Below are positions 1-5,332 of a stretch of DNA of 10,523 bases, piece after piece. Location of the stretch: assembly GCA_023819025.1 (NCBI GenBank), contig JAMWDC010000044.1, positions 1-10,523 on the forward strand, read 5' to 3'. Within the stretch, counting starts at the first letter, position 1, and the number at the start of each line of letters is the position of its first letter. Origin of the DNA: Candidatus Omnitrophota bacterium (GTDB taxonomy: Bacteria > Omnitrophota > Omnitrophia > Omnitrophales > Aquincolibacteriaceae). The notes under the pieces were generated by a model, which was given only the letters and a program-made list of their open reading frames with translations, did not search any database and was not told the DNA's origin. The translations under genes were made by a program, and so were the position numbers.

Positions 1-1010
1 TTTTCGCCCTCACCCTCGGTGTCGTCATCAAGGAAATCCGGGAGCCGAAAGAACTGACGACCGAAATCTACACGTCCTTAGACTTGTCGTTTAGTGTCCA
101 GGATGTTCAAAAGATACTCCTTGGTAAGGATGCACAAGGTGCCGCGGTGGAGCTCGTTAAAGACAATGATGTTTGGAAAATTCCCTTACTTTGGAATGCC
201 AAAGCCGATCAGGCGAAGGTTTATGATTTTTTGAAAAAACTCCGCGCGATGAAGGGGGAACTCCGTGTGTCGGATCCATCCCTCTTCATGGATTTTAAAA
301 TCGGCGATGAGGAGGCTTTGAAAATCAGGCTGGTCGATTTTACAGGCCGTGAGGTCTTGAATCTTCTTTTGGGTGCGTCGGTGTCGGCAGCGGCTGAGAC
401 ATTTGTCCGCAAAGTGGGTTCCAAGGATGTTTATATGGCGGATCTCAATCTGTGGCCCCTGATGGGAATTTATGGCGACCCGGGGACGGAAACCCTCTCG
501 AATAATTTTTGGTCAGACTTGCGGCCGATCACGATAGATGTCGGTGAGATCAGGGAAATCGCTATCAAACGTTTTGAAAAAGGCAAAGAGAAAATCACCA
601 CAGGCCTTGTCCGGGGCATCGATCAAAAGGACGCGGATAAGAAAATGTGGCGGTATTCCGGAAAGGATCTGGCCTTGAAGGTTGACGAAAATAAGGTTAA
701 GGATTTTCTGCAGACTCTATCCCGTTGGCAAGCCGAAGAAGTCCTCAATCCCGAAGCCCAGGATTACGGCTTTAAAAACCCTTTCCTGGAATTGAGGTTC
801 GTGACCGAATCCACACGGGAGATTGTCCTGACTGTCGCCCGGGAAAACGAGAAAAGCAAAGTGTATTTTGTCCGTGTATCGACGGAGCCCGTGGTCTATA
901 AGACCTCCGAATATTACGTACAGAAATTGGATACCGCGGATAGCGCGTTTGTACTCCAAGAGTCCGGATCTCAAGAGACGAAATCCGAGCCCTCCGCTAA
1001 ATCAACGTAG
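1..1010 (+). CDS. DUF4340 domain protein, 5'-truncated by the window edge
   Basis: The reading frame is open from the first full codon at position 3, so the true start lies outside the window; the TTG at 84 is only an internal codon. About 335 residues are visible. The first residues (FALTLGVVI) look like the end of an N-terminal membrane helix. After it come two repeated alpha/beta units of the DUF4340 type: hydrophobic strands, a 'W-k-I' strand, a short helix that sets residue windows (KADQAKVYDFLKKLR), then 'L-LLGASV' and 'FVRKVGSKDVYMADL', the usual lG...yvr...vy pattern. The second unit starts near 'KMWRYSGKDLALKVDENKV'. DUF4340 proteins are membrane-anchored and often sit directly downstream of an ABC permease and a GldG-like subunit; those would lie to the left here, which is inference. 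The C-terminal tail is Ser/Glu/Lys-rich and probably disordered. The molecular role of the family is not established. Confidence 0.75.
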   Translation, partial: FALTLGVVIKEIREPKELTTEIYTSLDLSFSVQDVQKILLGKDAQGAAVELVKDNDVWKIPLLWNAKADQAKVYDFLKKLRAMKGELRVSDPSLFMDFKIGDEEALKIRLVDFTGREVLNLLLGASVSAAAETFVRKVGSKDVYMADLNLWPLMGIYGDPGTETLSNNFWSDLRPITIDVGEIREIAIKRFEKGKEKITTGLVRGIDQKDADKKMWRYSGKDLALKVDENKVKDFLQTLSRWQAEEVLNPEAQDYGFKNPFLELRFVTESTREIVLTVARENEKSKVYFVRVSTEPVVYKTSEYYVQKLDTADSAFVLQESGSQETKSEPSAKST

Positions 1011-1099
1011 CCGTCCAGCCTTTGTGTCATCCATCGACCGCAGATTGCGACGGCCGAGAGATGGCGGTTGACGGAGAGGACGGTTACGAAGAACGGATC

Positions 1100-1264
1100 A
1101 TGCGATATTTCCTCCAATATTTTCTGCCGGGGTTATTTTTAATTCTTTTAGCCTTTCTTGCCGGCCTGCAACGGAATCCGTTTTTGGGACTTTTGGGATT
1201 TCTGCCATTTTTTGTCATCGGGATGACGCTTCTGATCGAGGGGCTCCGCAAGAAGAAATCCTGA
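1100..1264 (+). CDS. Small two-helix membrane protein, unknown function
   Basis: This 54-residue protein begins MRYFLQYF. Two hydrophobic stretches (about residues 4-24 and 28-46) are separated by a short QRNPF turn, and the chain ends in a basic tail (LRKKKS), which predicts a cytoplasmic C-terminus. I chose the ATG at 1100 because the hydrophobic helix starts right after it. In-frame alternatives are ATG 1061, which would add an acidic 13-residue extension, and TTG 1022. None has a convincing Shine-Dalgarno: a GGAGAGG lies about 20 bases before 1100, which is too far. The gene follows the DUF4340 gene by 89 bases on the same strand, so it may belong to the same transcript. I recognise no family. 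The case for a real gene rests on the clean amphipathic and hydrophobic composition and the same-strand context. Confidence 0.5.
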   Translation: MRYFLQYFLPGLFLILLAFLAGLQRNPFLGLLGFLPFFVIGMTLLIEGLRKKKS

Positions 1265-1354
1265 AGAGGAGGAATTGGGACCGATGTCCCGGTTTTCCTG
1301 TGCATTGCCGAATCCGCCGAGGAACGATTTCACGGACCGCCTGAGGAGTGGAAG

Positions 1355-1621
1355 ATGTGGATCTCCATCCTTTTAAATTTTATCGGTTTTACGTCCGCCG
1401 TGAGTTTGGTGATGATCGCGGTTTTGTTCTTTCCGTATGCCCTGCAGGGGAATTTTCATATTCTCCAGGAGTTCTTTCAAACCTATCCAGGCAGCGAGCC
1501 TTTTGTGATCTTTATGTTTCCTGTGATCCTCATCGGAGGCGCGGCGTGGATTGGGCGAAGCCTACAGCGGGGACTTATGAAGATCCGGGAGTTTCGGACC
1601 CGTTACCGTCATGATGCTTGA
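1355..1621 (+). CDS. Small membrane protein with two predicted helices
   Basis: The 88-residue product has a first hydrophobic segment at about residues 3-28 and a second at about 50-68 (FVIFMFPVILIGGAAWIG), then a strongly basic tail (RSLQRGLMKIREFRTRYRHDA). The start at ATG 1355 is supported by a good GAGGAG Shine-Dalgarno at 1343-1348, six bases upstream. An overlapping frame starting at GTG 1348 encodes a Cys/Arg-rich sequence without membrane character and was discarded. The gene lies 90 bases after the previous small membrane protein and 24 bases before the 2H phosphoesterase gene, consistent with one operon from the DUF4340 gene to 2209. No family is recognised. Its role is unknown beyond probable inner-membrane location with the basic end in the cytoplasm. 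Confidence 0.65.
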   Translation: MWISILLNFIGFTSAVSLVMIAVLFFPYALQGNFHILQEFFQTYPGSEPFVIFMFPVILIGGAAWIGRSLQRGLMKIREFRTRYRHDA

Positions 1622-1645
1622 CCGGATAGCACCGGGGGTCGAGTG

Positions 1646-2209
1646 ATGTCTTTTAAAAAAAAGAAAACTTACAAAAGTGCGGTTGTTATTATTCCTCCGG
1701 AGGAATGCTGGCCCCCGATTCAGGCCATTCGGGGGAAAATCGACACACATTTTAGAAGGTGGATGCCGCATATCAATCTGCTCTATCCTTTCCGGCCTCG
1801 TGACGAGTTTGAGCCGATGGCGGAGAAATTCAATTTGTTATGCCGTGATGTCAAATCTTTTGACGTTACCTTGGGGGAATTCCGTTCATTTTCCTATGGG
1901 AAAGAGAACTATACCCTTTGGTTAGCCCCGCAGCCGAAAGAGACCTTAATGGCTTTGCAGAATCTCCTGTGGCGCTTGGTTCCCGATTGTAATGAGGTGA
2001 GGCGTTTTGAAAATGGTTTCACCCCGCATCTCAGTGTTGGACAGTCCAAAGGTAAGGGCGCGACGGAGGCATTGATTCAGGCTTTGCAGGAGACATGGAA
2101 GCCTATCCGTTTTACCGTGAAGGAAATTTGTATGATCTGGCGCAACGATCCTCCGGACGATGTTTTCCGAGCTGCTCATAAAATAGCCTTGAAAGTCGAT
2201 ACCCCTTAA
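1646..2209 (+). CDS. 2H phosphoesterase, 2'-5' RNA ligase superfamily
   Basis: This 187-residue soluble protein carries the two His motifs of the 2H superfamily: PHIN at residues 41-44 and PHLS at 127-130. They are about 86 residues apart, as expected for a bilobal 2H fold. Members act on 2'-5' phosphodiester or 2',3'-cyclic phosphate ends of RNA or small nucleotides. The exact substrate here cannot be read from the sequence. The first motif has Asn where many LigT-type enzymes have Thr or Ser; the context 'MPHINLLYPF' matches what I recall of the PF13563-like branch. The N-terminus (SFKKKKTYK) is basic and precedes the first strand (SAVVIIPP). ATG 1646 is preferred, with a GGGGG stretch at 1634-1638 as ribosome site; a GTG at 1643 immediately precedes it and would add one residue. 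It starts 24 bases after the upstream membrane protein gene. Confidence 0.8.
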   Translation: MSFKKKKTYKSAVVIIPPEECWPPIQAIRGKIDTHFRRWMPHINLLYPFRPRDEFEPMAEKFNLLCRDVKSFDVTLGEFRSFSYGKENYTLWLAPQPKETLMALQNLLWRLVPDCNEVRRFENGFTPHLSVGQSKGKGATEALIQALQETWKPIRFTVKEICMIWRNDPPDDVFRAAHKIALKVDTP

Positions 2210-2258
2210 TTCCGTCCCAAAGGCCACTGTTTCATGAATGGGGTTCGGTGTTTGGTAC

Positions 2259-2287
2259 TTGGTTCCGAGCGTAATCAGTCGTATAAT
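2259..2287 (+). promoter_or_regulatory. Candidate sigma70-type promoter upstream of the EAL gene
   Basis: A perfect TATAAT (2282-2287) lies 17 bases downstream of TTGGTT (2259-2264), which matches the -35 consensus only in its first three bases. It is in the gap between the 2H phosphoesterase stop and the EAL gene start. If it is used, the transcript would have a leader of about 185 bases that contains the inverted repeats listed below. The assignment rests on the -10 box and spacing only. Confidence 0.4.
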
Positions 2288-2350
2288 TTTTGTGTCATTT
2301 GAGCAGTCAGAGACCAAGCGACGGTTCTTGATATTTTAAGATAAAGATTT

Positions 2351-2428
2351 CTCCCGGGGGGGAGGGATCCTCGGGACGAGAGGGCAAAAGGCCTTTTCGG
2401 ATTTGAAACGCTCGATCAAAAACGTTTC
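2351..2428 (+). promoter_or_regulatory. Leader region with several inverted repeats before the EAL gene
   Basis: Within this stretch I see four self-complementary elements: CTCCC (2351-2355) with GGGAG (2360-2364); CTCG (2370-2373) with CGAG (2377-2380); the perfect 12-base palindrome AAAAGGCCTTTT (2386-2397); and GAAACG (2405-2410) with CGTTTC (2423-2428) around a 12-base loop. Between the 2H phosphoesterase stop and the EAL start (2210-2478) I see no coding sequence. The region could be a folded 5' leader or operator sites. It does not match the c-di-GMP-I riboswitch consensus that I would expect near an EAL gene. Confidence 0.3.
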
Positions 2429-2478
2429 TTCACCTACCGCTTCTTGGATCCGAAAATATTAAGGAAGGGAAGAAGCCC

Positions 2479-3201
2479 GTGGTTAGAAAATTTTATTCGA
2501 CGACCGAGAGTGCAAAGATTTACTCCGTCTATCAGCCCATCATCGCGCTTCAATCCGAACAGATTGTAGGTTATGAGGCCTTGGCACGGGGTACAGGAAA
2601 ATGGAATCTTCCGCTTGAACTTTTCCGTGCAGCATATGAAGAGGGATATGCGGTTTCGCTTGATCTCAATTGTATGAAAGCGGCCTTTGAGGCCCTTCCC
2701 AAGCTTGGCCCAGGTCAAAAGCTTTTTGTGAATGTCGAACCGATGACCGTAGCCACCGCATTTCAAGCAGGTGGTGCGGCAGAACTCCTCTTGAGAAGGA
2801 TTAAGCCGTTTGCAAAACACCTTGTTTTTGAGCTGACGGAAGGTATGAAGGCACGGGATTTTGATCGGGTGAAACAGGGGGTCGAATTTTTGCGGCGATT
2901 TGTTTATCGGTTTGCCCTGGATGATGTCGCGGGTATTGGTTTGAAGCTGCTTAAATTGCTTTCCTTAAAACCCAATTATATTAAGATTGATATGGCGCTC
3001 GTACAGGGGCTGTCCCAAAGTTCTATTCAACAAGACCTTCTCCGACACCTGATCGAGTTGGGACGCAAGAGTCGTTCTGAGTTGATTGCCGAGGGGATCG
3101 AGAGGAAACGCGACCTTGATTATGTGAAGAAGTTAGGCATTCGATTCGGTCAAGGATTCTATTTCGCCCGTCCCAGTAAAACATTGCTCAAGGCACTCTA
3201 A
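2479..3201 (+). CDS. Stand-alone EAL-domain cyclic-di-GMP phosphodiesterase
   Basis: The 240-residue protein is almost entirely an EAL domain, opening with the typical YQPII. The residues that bind metal and substrate in active family members are all visible: E33 in EALAR, N85 in FVNVE, E121 in ELTE, D148 and D149 in ALDDVAGIG, K169 in IKID, E205 in AEGIE and Q225 in GQGFYF. It should therefore hydrolyse c-di-GMP to pGpG. Loop 6, normally DDFGTG, is DDVAGIG here, so activity or dimer coupling could differ. There is no GGDEF, PAS, receiver or membrane segment, so it is a cytosolic enzyme with no sensory domain of its own. The start is GTG 2479, with GGAAGG (2463-2468) about ten bases upstream. 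The frame is open upstream only to a TGA at 2404, with no better start. Control may come from the structured leader. Confidence 0.9.
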   Translation: MVRKFYSTTESAKIYSVYQPIIALQSEQIVGYEALARGTGKWNLPLELFRAAYEEGYAVSLDLNCMKAAFEALPKLGPGQKLFVNVEPMTVATAFQAGGAAELLLRRIKPFAKHLVFELTEGMKARDFDRVKQGVEFLRRFVYRFALDDVAGIGLKLLKLLSLKPNYIKIDMALVQGLSQSSIQQDLLRHLIELGRKSRSELIAEGIERKRDLDYVKKLGIRFGQGFYFARPSKTLLKAL

Positions 3202-3289
3202 AAATTTCGGTGTCTAATTCAAAGTCTTAAAATCCTACGTATGCAAAAGTATTCGGGAGGAAAATCACCGCTTCCCTGAGGCTGCAACG

Positions 3290-3643
3290 ATGAAAAGGCA
3301 AAGCATGTCCCGTGTCCTGATCCTCTTCATGGGTGTCTTCTTGACGGTTGTTTTTTCACGGCCGCTGGCCCCGGATGTTTTTGCAATGGAGATCGTCAAT
3401 AAAAGCGAAGACCGCATCAGCGTGATCATCCTCGAGGTTCAGGAAGAGCGGAATCAACCGCTTCTTTTTAAAACCCTCAACCCGCGCGAAACGGCTCAGT
3501 ACGAACTGAAGGCATCAGGATCTTTGGTGATTTCGCTTGTCAATCTGGACACCAAACAAGGAACACGCCTTGGGGATATTCAAGCGGATGAAAAAATTGT
3601 TTACGACGGCCGTGATTTAAAAAAAGATAACACTCAACCCTGA
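3290..3643 (+). CDS. Small secreted or periplasmic protein, unknown function
   Basis: The product is 117 residues. Residues 1-32 form a clear Sec signal peptide: basic start (MKRQSMSR), hydrophobic core (VLILFMGVFLTVVF), and a likely cleavage after VFA (residue 32). The mature part of about 85 residues alternates short predicted strands (MEIVNKS, ISVIILEVQ, LVISLVNL) with polar turns, suggesting a small beta-sandwich. It has no cysteine, so it is neither a lipoprotein nor disulfide-bonded. The tail is polar and Lys/Asp-rich. ATG 3290 has GAGG at 3278-3281 as ribosome site; Met6 is a possible alternative start. It follows the EAL gene by 88 bases and converges on the minus-strand small gene with only 28 bases between stops. 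No family is recognised. Confidence 0.7.
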   Translation: MKRQSMSRVLILFMGVFLTVVFSRPLAPDVFAMEIVNKSEDRISVIILEVQEERNQPLLFKTLNPRETAQYELKASGSLVISLVNLDTKQGTRLGDIQADEKIVYDGRDLKKDNTQP

Positions 3644-3671
3644 AACAACGTCCCACCTCGAGTGCCGCTTC

Positions 3672-3824
3672 TTATTTGACAACGAACATGAAGTAATAGA
3701 ACCCGCTGCCCAAAATAAGCAGGGTAAGAATAATCAATACGATCATTCCCGTAGCGCTGATTTCAGCTTTTTTTATCTTGCGCTCGTCCCAATTTTTCCA
3801 TTTGTCCATATCCGGCTTTGGCAT
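3672..3824 (-). CDS. 50-residue single-helix membrane protein
   Basis: This is the only plus-opposed gene in the window. Reading from 3824 down to the stop at 3674-3672 gives 50 residues: a charged N-terminal half (MPKPDMDKWKNWDERKIKKAE), one strong transmembrane helix at about residues 26-46 (MIVLIILTLLILGSGFYYFM), and a short FVVK end. The basic residues before the helix predict an N-in topology. The start is fixed by a ribosome site complementary to 16S rRNA over 14 bases, nine bases between GGAGG and ATG. Codon structure and hydrophobic pattern look like a real small membrane protein. I recognise no family. Small respiratory-complex accessory subunits share this size and topology, but nothing nearby supports that role. 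It converges on the secreted-protein gene and diverges from the three-helix membrane protein gene. Confidence 0.7.
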   Translation of the reverse strand: MPKPDMDKWKNWDERKIKKAEISATGMIVLIILTLLILGSGFYYFMFVVK

Positions 3825-3827
3825 GAC

Positions 3828-3841
3828 GGATCACCTCCTTT
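3828..3841 (-). promoter_or_regulatory. Exceptionally long Shine-Dalgarno sequence
   Basis: On the minus strand this reads AAAGGAGGTGATCC. It is complementary over all 14 bases to the 3' end of bacterial 16S rRNA, and it sits three bases before the ATG at 3824. It decides the start of the 50-residue protein and predicts efficient translation initiation. Most other genes in the window have much weaker sites. Confidence 0.85.
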
Positions 3842-3905
3842 TTCAGTTTTGACTCTCAAGGCCCCTGTCCGTATTAGTAACGATCACTGGGAATCAAACT
3901 TGAGC

Positions 3906-3934
3906 CCTCGGTAAGTCCGTCTTGCATCCCGAGG
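3906..3934. repeat. Inverted repeat CCTCGG / CCGAGG in divergent intergenic region
   Basis: CCTCGG (3906-3911) and CCGAGG (3929-3934) are perfect inverted copies around a 17-base spacer. They lie in the 188-bp divergent gap (3825-4012) between the minus-strand small gene and the plus-strand membrane protein gene. The element could be an operator or an RNA hairpin in the minus-strand leader. The rest of the gap shows no coding sequence. An AT-rich TAAATT at 3999-4004 is too close to the 4013 start for a convincing promoter. Confidence 0.3.
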
Positions 3935-4012
3935 TGTCCCCCCGCGCAACATGCGAAACTCGTTTGCTATGACACTTTTTTCGATCTGGTAAATGTGATA
4001 AATTAAGGGCCC

Positions 4013-4414
4013 ATGAAACCTTTTGATTTTCAGCCGGTCTTGTTCCGGATGAATGTTTTCATCACAGGGATTATTTTTATTTTATTGGCGCCGACAACCC
4101 GCATTTATGTCTGGTGGTTCCCGGATAAAAAGGATACACTTTGGCTTCTTCCGTTATCGGTGATCGGTTTGTCTTCGGTCGTATGGCTCGTTGCCAGTTT
4201 TAGTATGCCGTTATTGATTAAACTGGGCTGGGTTGAGGACCGCAGAAAAGAGCCGAGGACTCAACATCACGCGACCGTCGTCAGGTTACTAAAAATGATC
4301 TTCCCGATTTTAGTCTTTGCCGTTCATATGCTGGTGTTAATCTTCTTCTCGGCATCTTTGATCGCCTTCATGCGGAGCGCTGCTTATGACAGGATCCTGA
4401 TCAACCTGCCGTGA
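4013..4414 (+). CDS. Three-helix integral membrane protein, unknown function
   Basis: The 133-residue product has three hydrophobic segments: about residues 13-36 (FITGIIFILLAPTTRIYVWWF), 43-65 (LWLLPLSVIGLSSVVWLVASF) and 94-119 (MIFPILVFAVHMLVLIFFSASLIAF). A charged loop (about 71-92, LGWVEDRRKEPRTQHHATVVR) lies between helices two and three and is probably cytoplasmic. There is no signal-peptide cleavage site and no catalytic motif that I recognise. The start is ATG 4013, with AAGGG immediately upstream and very little spacing, so initiation may be weak. The stop overlaps a GTG codon and lies 27 bases before the exonuclease III start, so the two genes are probably co-transcribed. Family unknown. 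Confidence 0.7.
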   Translation: MKPFDFQPVLFRMNVFITGIIFILLAPTTRIYVWWFPDKKDTLWLLPLSVIGLSSVVWLVASFSMPLLIKLGWVEDRRKEPRTQHHATVVRLLKMIFPILVFAVHMLVLIFFSASLIAFMRSAAYDRILINLP

Positions 4415-4440
4415 ACACCAGCCATCAGGGGATCCTGATC
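4392..4440. repeat. Direct repeat GGATCCTGATC, two copies
   Basis: The 11-base word GGATCCTGATC occurs at 4392-4402 (end of the membrane protein gene) and again at 4430-4440 (just before the exonuclease III GTG start). The copies are 38 bases apart, and each is followed within a few bases by GTGAA. This may be a chance or duplicated segment at the gene junction. Confidence 0.5.
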
Positions 4441-4441
4441 C

Positions 4442-5209
4442 GTGAAATTCATCTCTTGGAATGTCAATGGCATACGATCGGTGATCAAAAAGGGTTTTTC
4501 GGACTTCGTCTCGGCGTATTCACCCGAGATCCTGTGTCTTCAGGAAACGCGGGCCGAAGAGACAGAGGTGGTACTTCACCTGCCTTTCTATGAATCGTAC
4601 TGGAACCCTGCCAAGAAGAAAGGTTATGCCGGCACAGCCGTGTTGACGAAGATCCCGCCCATGGCGGTAACTCGCGGAATCGCGAACCCCAAACATGATG
4701 AGGAAGGCCGGCTTCTGAGCCTTGAATTCAATAATTTTTACCTGGTCAATGTCTATACGCCGAATTCAAAACGGGATTTATCGCGCCTGACCTACCGGAC
4801 CGAGGAATGGGATGTTGATTTCTTGAAGTACCTGAAGCGTCTGGAAAGATCCAAACCTGTGATTTTTTGCGGCGACCTGAACGTCGCTCATACGGAGATA
4901 GACTTGTCAAATCCGGAAAAAAATCACCACACTCACGGTTTTACGGATGAAGAGAGGCGTGGGTTTGACCGCCTTCTCAATGCCGGATTTATTGATACCT
5001 TTCGCGAATTCACCAGGGAAGGCGGCCATTACACCTGGTGGGGCCTTTGGCGTGACTGTCGCAAGCGGAATATCGGCTGGCGGATTGATTATTTTTGTAT
5101 CTCTGCCGTCCTTCGCCCCCTCCTGCAAGATGCCTTTATCCTGTCGGAGGTGATGGGATCCGACCATTGCCCCGTCGGGATCGAAATGGATTTTCAATCC
5201 GCTTCCTGA
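4442..5209 (+). CDS. xth: Exodeoxyribonuclease III / AP endonuclease
   Basis: This 255-residue protein has the full exonuclease III (EEP superfamily) signature. It opens MKFISWNVNGIR with N7, followed by LCLQET (E35), VNVYTPN (Y105), FCGDLNVAH (D145, N147), NIGWRIDYF (D216) and GSDHCPVG (D241, H242). These correspond to the metal-binding and catalytic residues of the family, so the enzyme should cleave DNA at abasic sites and may show 3'-5' exonuclease or 3'-phosphatase activity in base excision repair. Length is typical. The start is GTG 4442: an in-frame TGA lies only one codon earlier, so no other start exists, and the first residues match family N-termini. GGGG at 4428-4431 can serve as ribosome site. 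The gene follows the three-helix membrane protein gene by 27 bases. Confidence 0.93.
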   Translation: MKFISWNVNGIRSVIKKGFSDFVSAYSPEILCLQETRAEETEVVLHLPFYESYWNPAKKKGYAGTAVLTKIPPMAVTRGIANPKHDEEGRLLSLEFNNFYLVNVYTPNSKRDLSRLTYRTEEWDVDFLKYLKRLERSKPVIFCGDLNVAHTEIDLSNPEKNHHTHGFTDEERRGFDRLLNAGFIDTFREFTREGGHYTWWGLWRDCRKRNIGWRIDYFCISAVLRPLLQDAFILSEVMGSDHCPVGIEMDFQSAS

Positions 5210-5212
5210 AGG

Positions 5213-5235
5213 GGACTTCTTCGTGGACTTCTTCG
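5213..5235. repeat. Tandem direct repeat GGACTTCTTCG x2
   Basis: GGACTTCTTCG occurs at 5213-5223 and 5225-5235 with a single base between, giving a 12-base period. It begins three bases after the exonuclease III stop and lies upstream of the TATAAT box at 5259. That position would suit an activator or repressor binding site for the metallo-hydrolase gene. One helical turn is about 10.5 bases, so the copies face roughly the same side. Function is inferred only from position. Confidence 0.5.
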
Positions 5236-5258
5236 ATGCGCGGGCATTTCAAAGGCGG

Positions 5259-5264
5259 TATAAT
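5259..5264 (+). promoter_or_regulatory. Candidate -10 box for the metallo-hydrolase operon
   Basis: A perfect TATAAT lies 69 bases before the ATG at 5333, in the 123-bp gap after exonuclease III. No good -35 hexamer is found at 16-18 bases upstream (the sequence there is GC-rich). If this is a promoter, it probably depends on an activator, for which the tandem repeat just upstream is a candidate site. Confidence 0.4.
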
Positions 5265-5317
5265 ACGGGACAAAGAAACAGGTTCTCACGACGCATTTTC
5301 TAAAATCTAAAACAGCA

Positions 5318-5329
5318 AAGAGGCCTCTT
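5318..5329. repeat. Perfect palindrome AAGAGGCCTCTT over the ribosome site
   Basis: The 12-base palindrome includes the AAGAGG Shine-Dalgarno of the metallo-hydrolase gene (ATG 5333). It shares the AGGCCT core with the palindrome AAAAGGCCTTTT upstream of the EAL gene. It could be an operator or could pair with itself in RNA and mask the ribosome site; chance is also possible. Confidence 0.4.
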
Positions 5330-5332
5330 GAT

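Noticed and set aside
1277..1296. GGGAC-CGAT-GTCCC hairpin followed by GGTTTT as a terminator
   Set aside because: The stem is only 5 bp and is followed by GG and just four Ts before C. It lies inside what looks like one operon, so the evidence is too thin.
1348..1614. GTG-started frame overlapping the second small membrane protein
   Set aside because: Its product is Cys/Arg-rich without recognisable features. The overlapping frame has an ATG, a good Shine-Dalgarno and clear membrane helices.
2351..2428. c-di-GMP-I (GEMM) riboswitch before the EAL gene
   Set aside because: Only short words such as GGGCAAAAGG are reminiscent. The conserved GAAA tetraloop stem and the GACGCAAAGCC core are absent.
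3828..3841. Plus-strand GGATCACCTCCTTT looks like the 3' end of a 16S rRNA gene
   Set aside because: The bases before it do not resemble the conserved 16S helix 45 region. The match is explained by the minus-strand gene's long Shine-Dalgarno sequence.
3885..3945. tRNA-like stretch (GGGAATCAAACTTGAGCCC) in the divergent gap
   Set aside because: No T-arm with a correct TTCRANY loop and paired stem, and no acceptor or anticodon stems can be formed.
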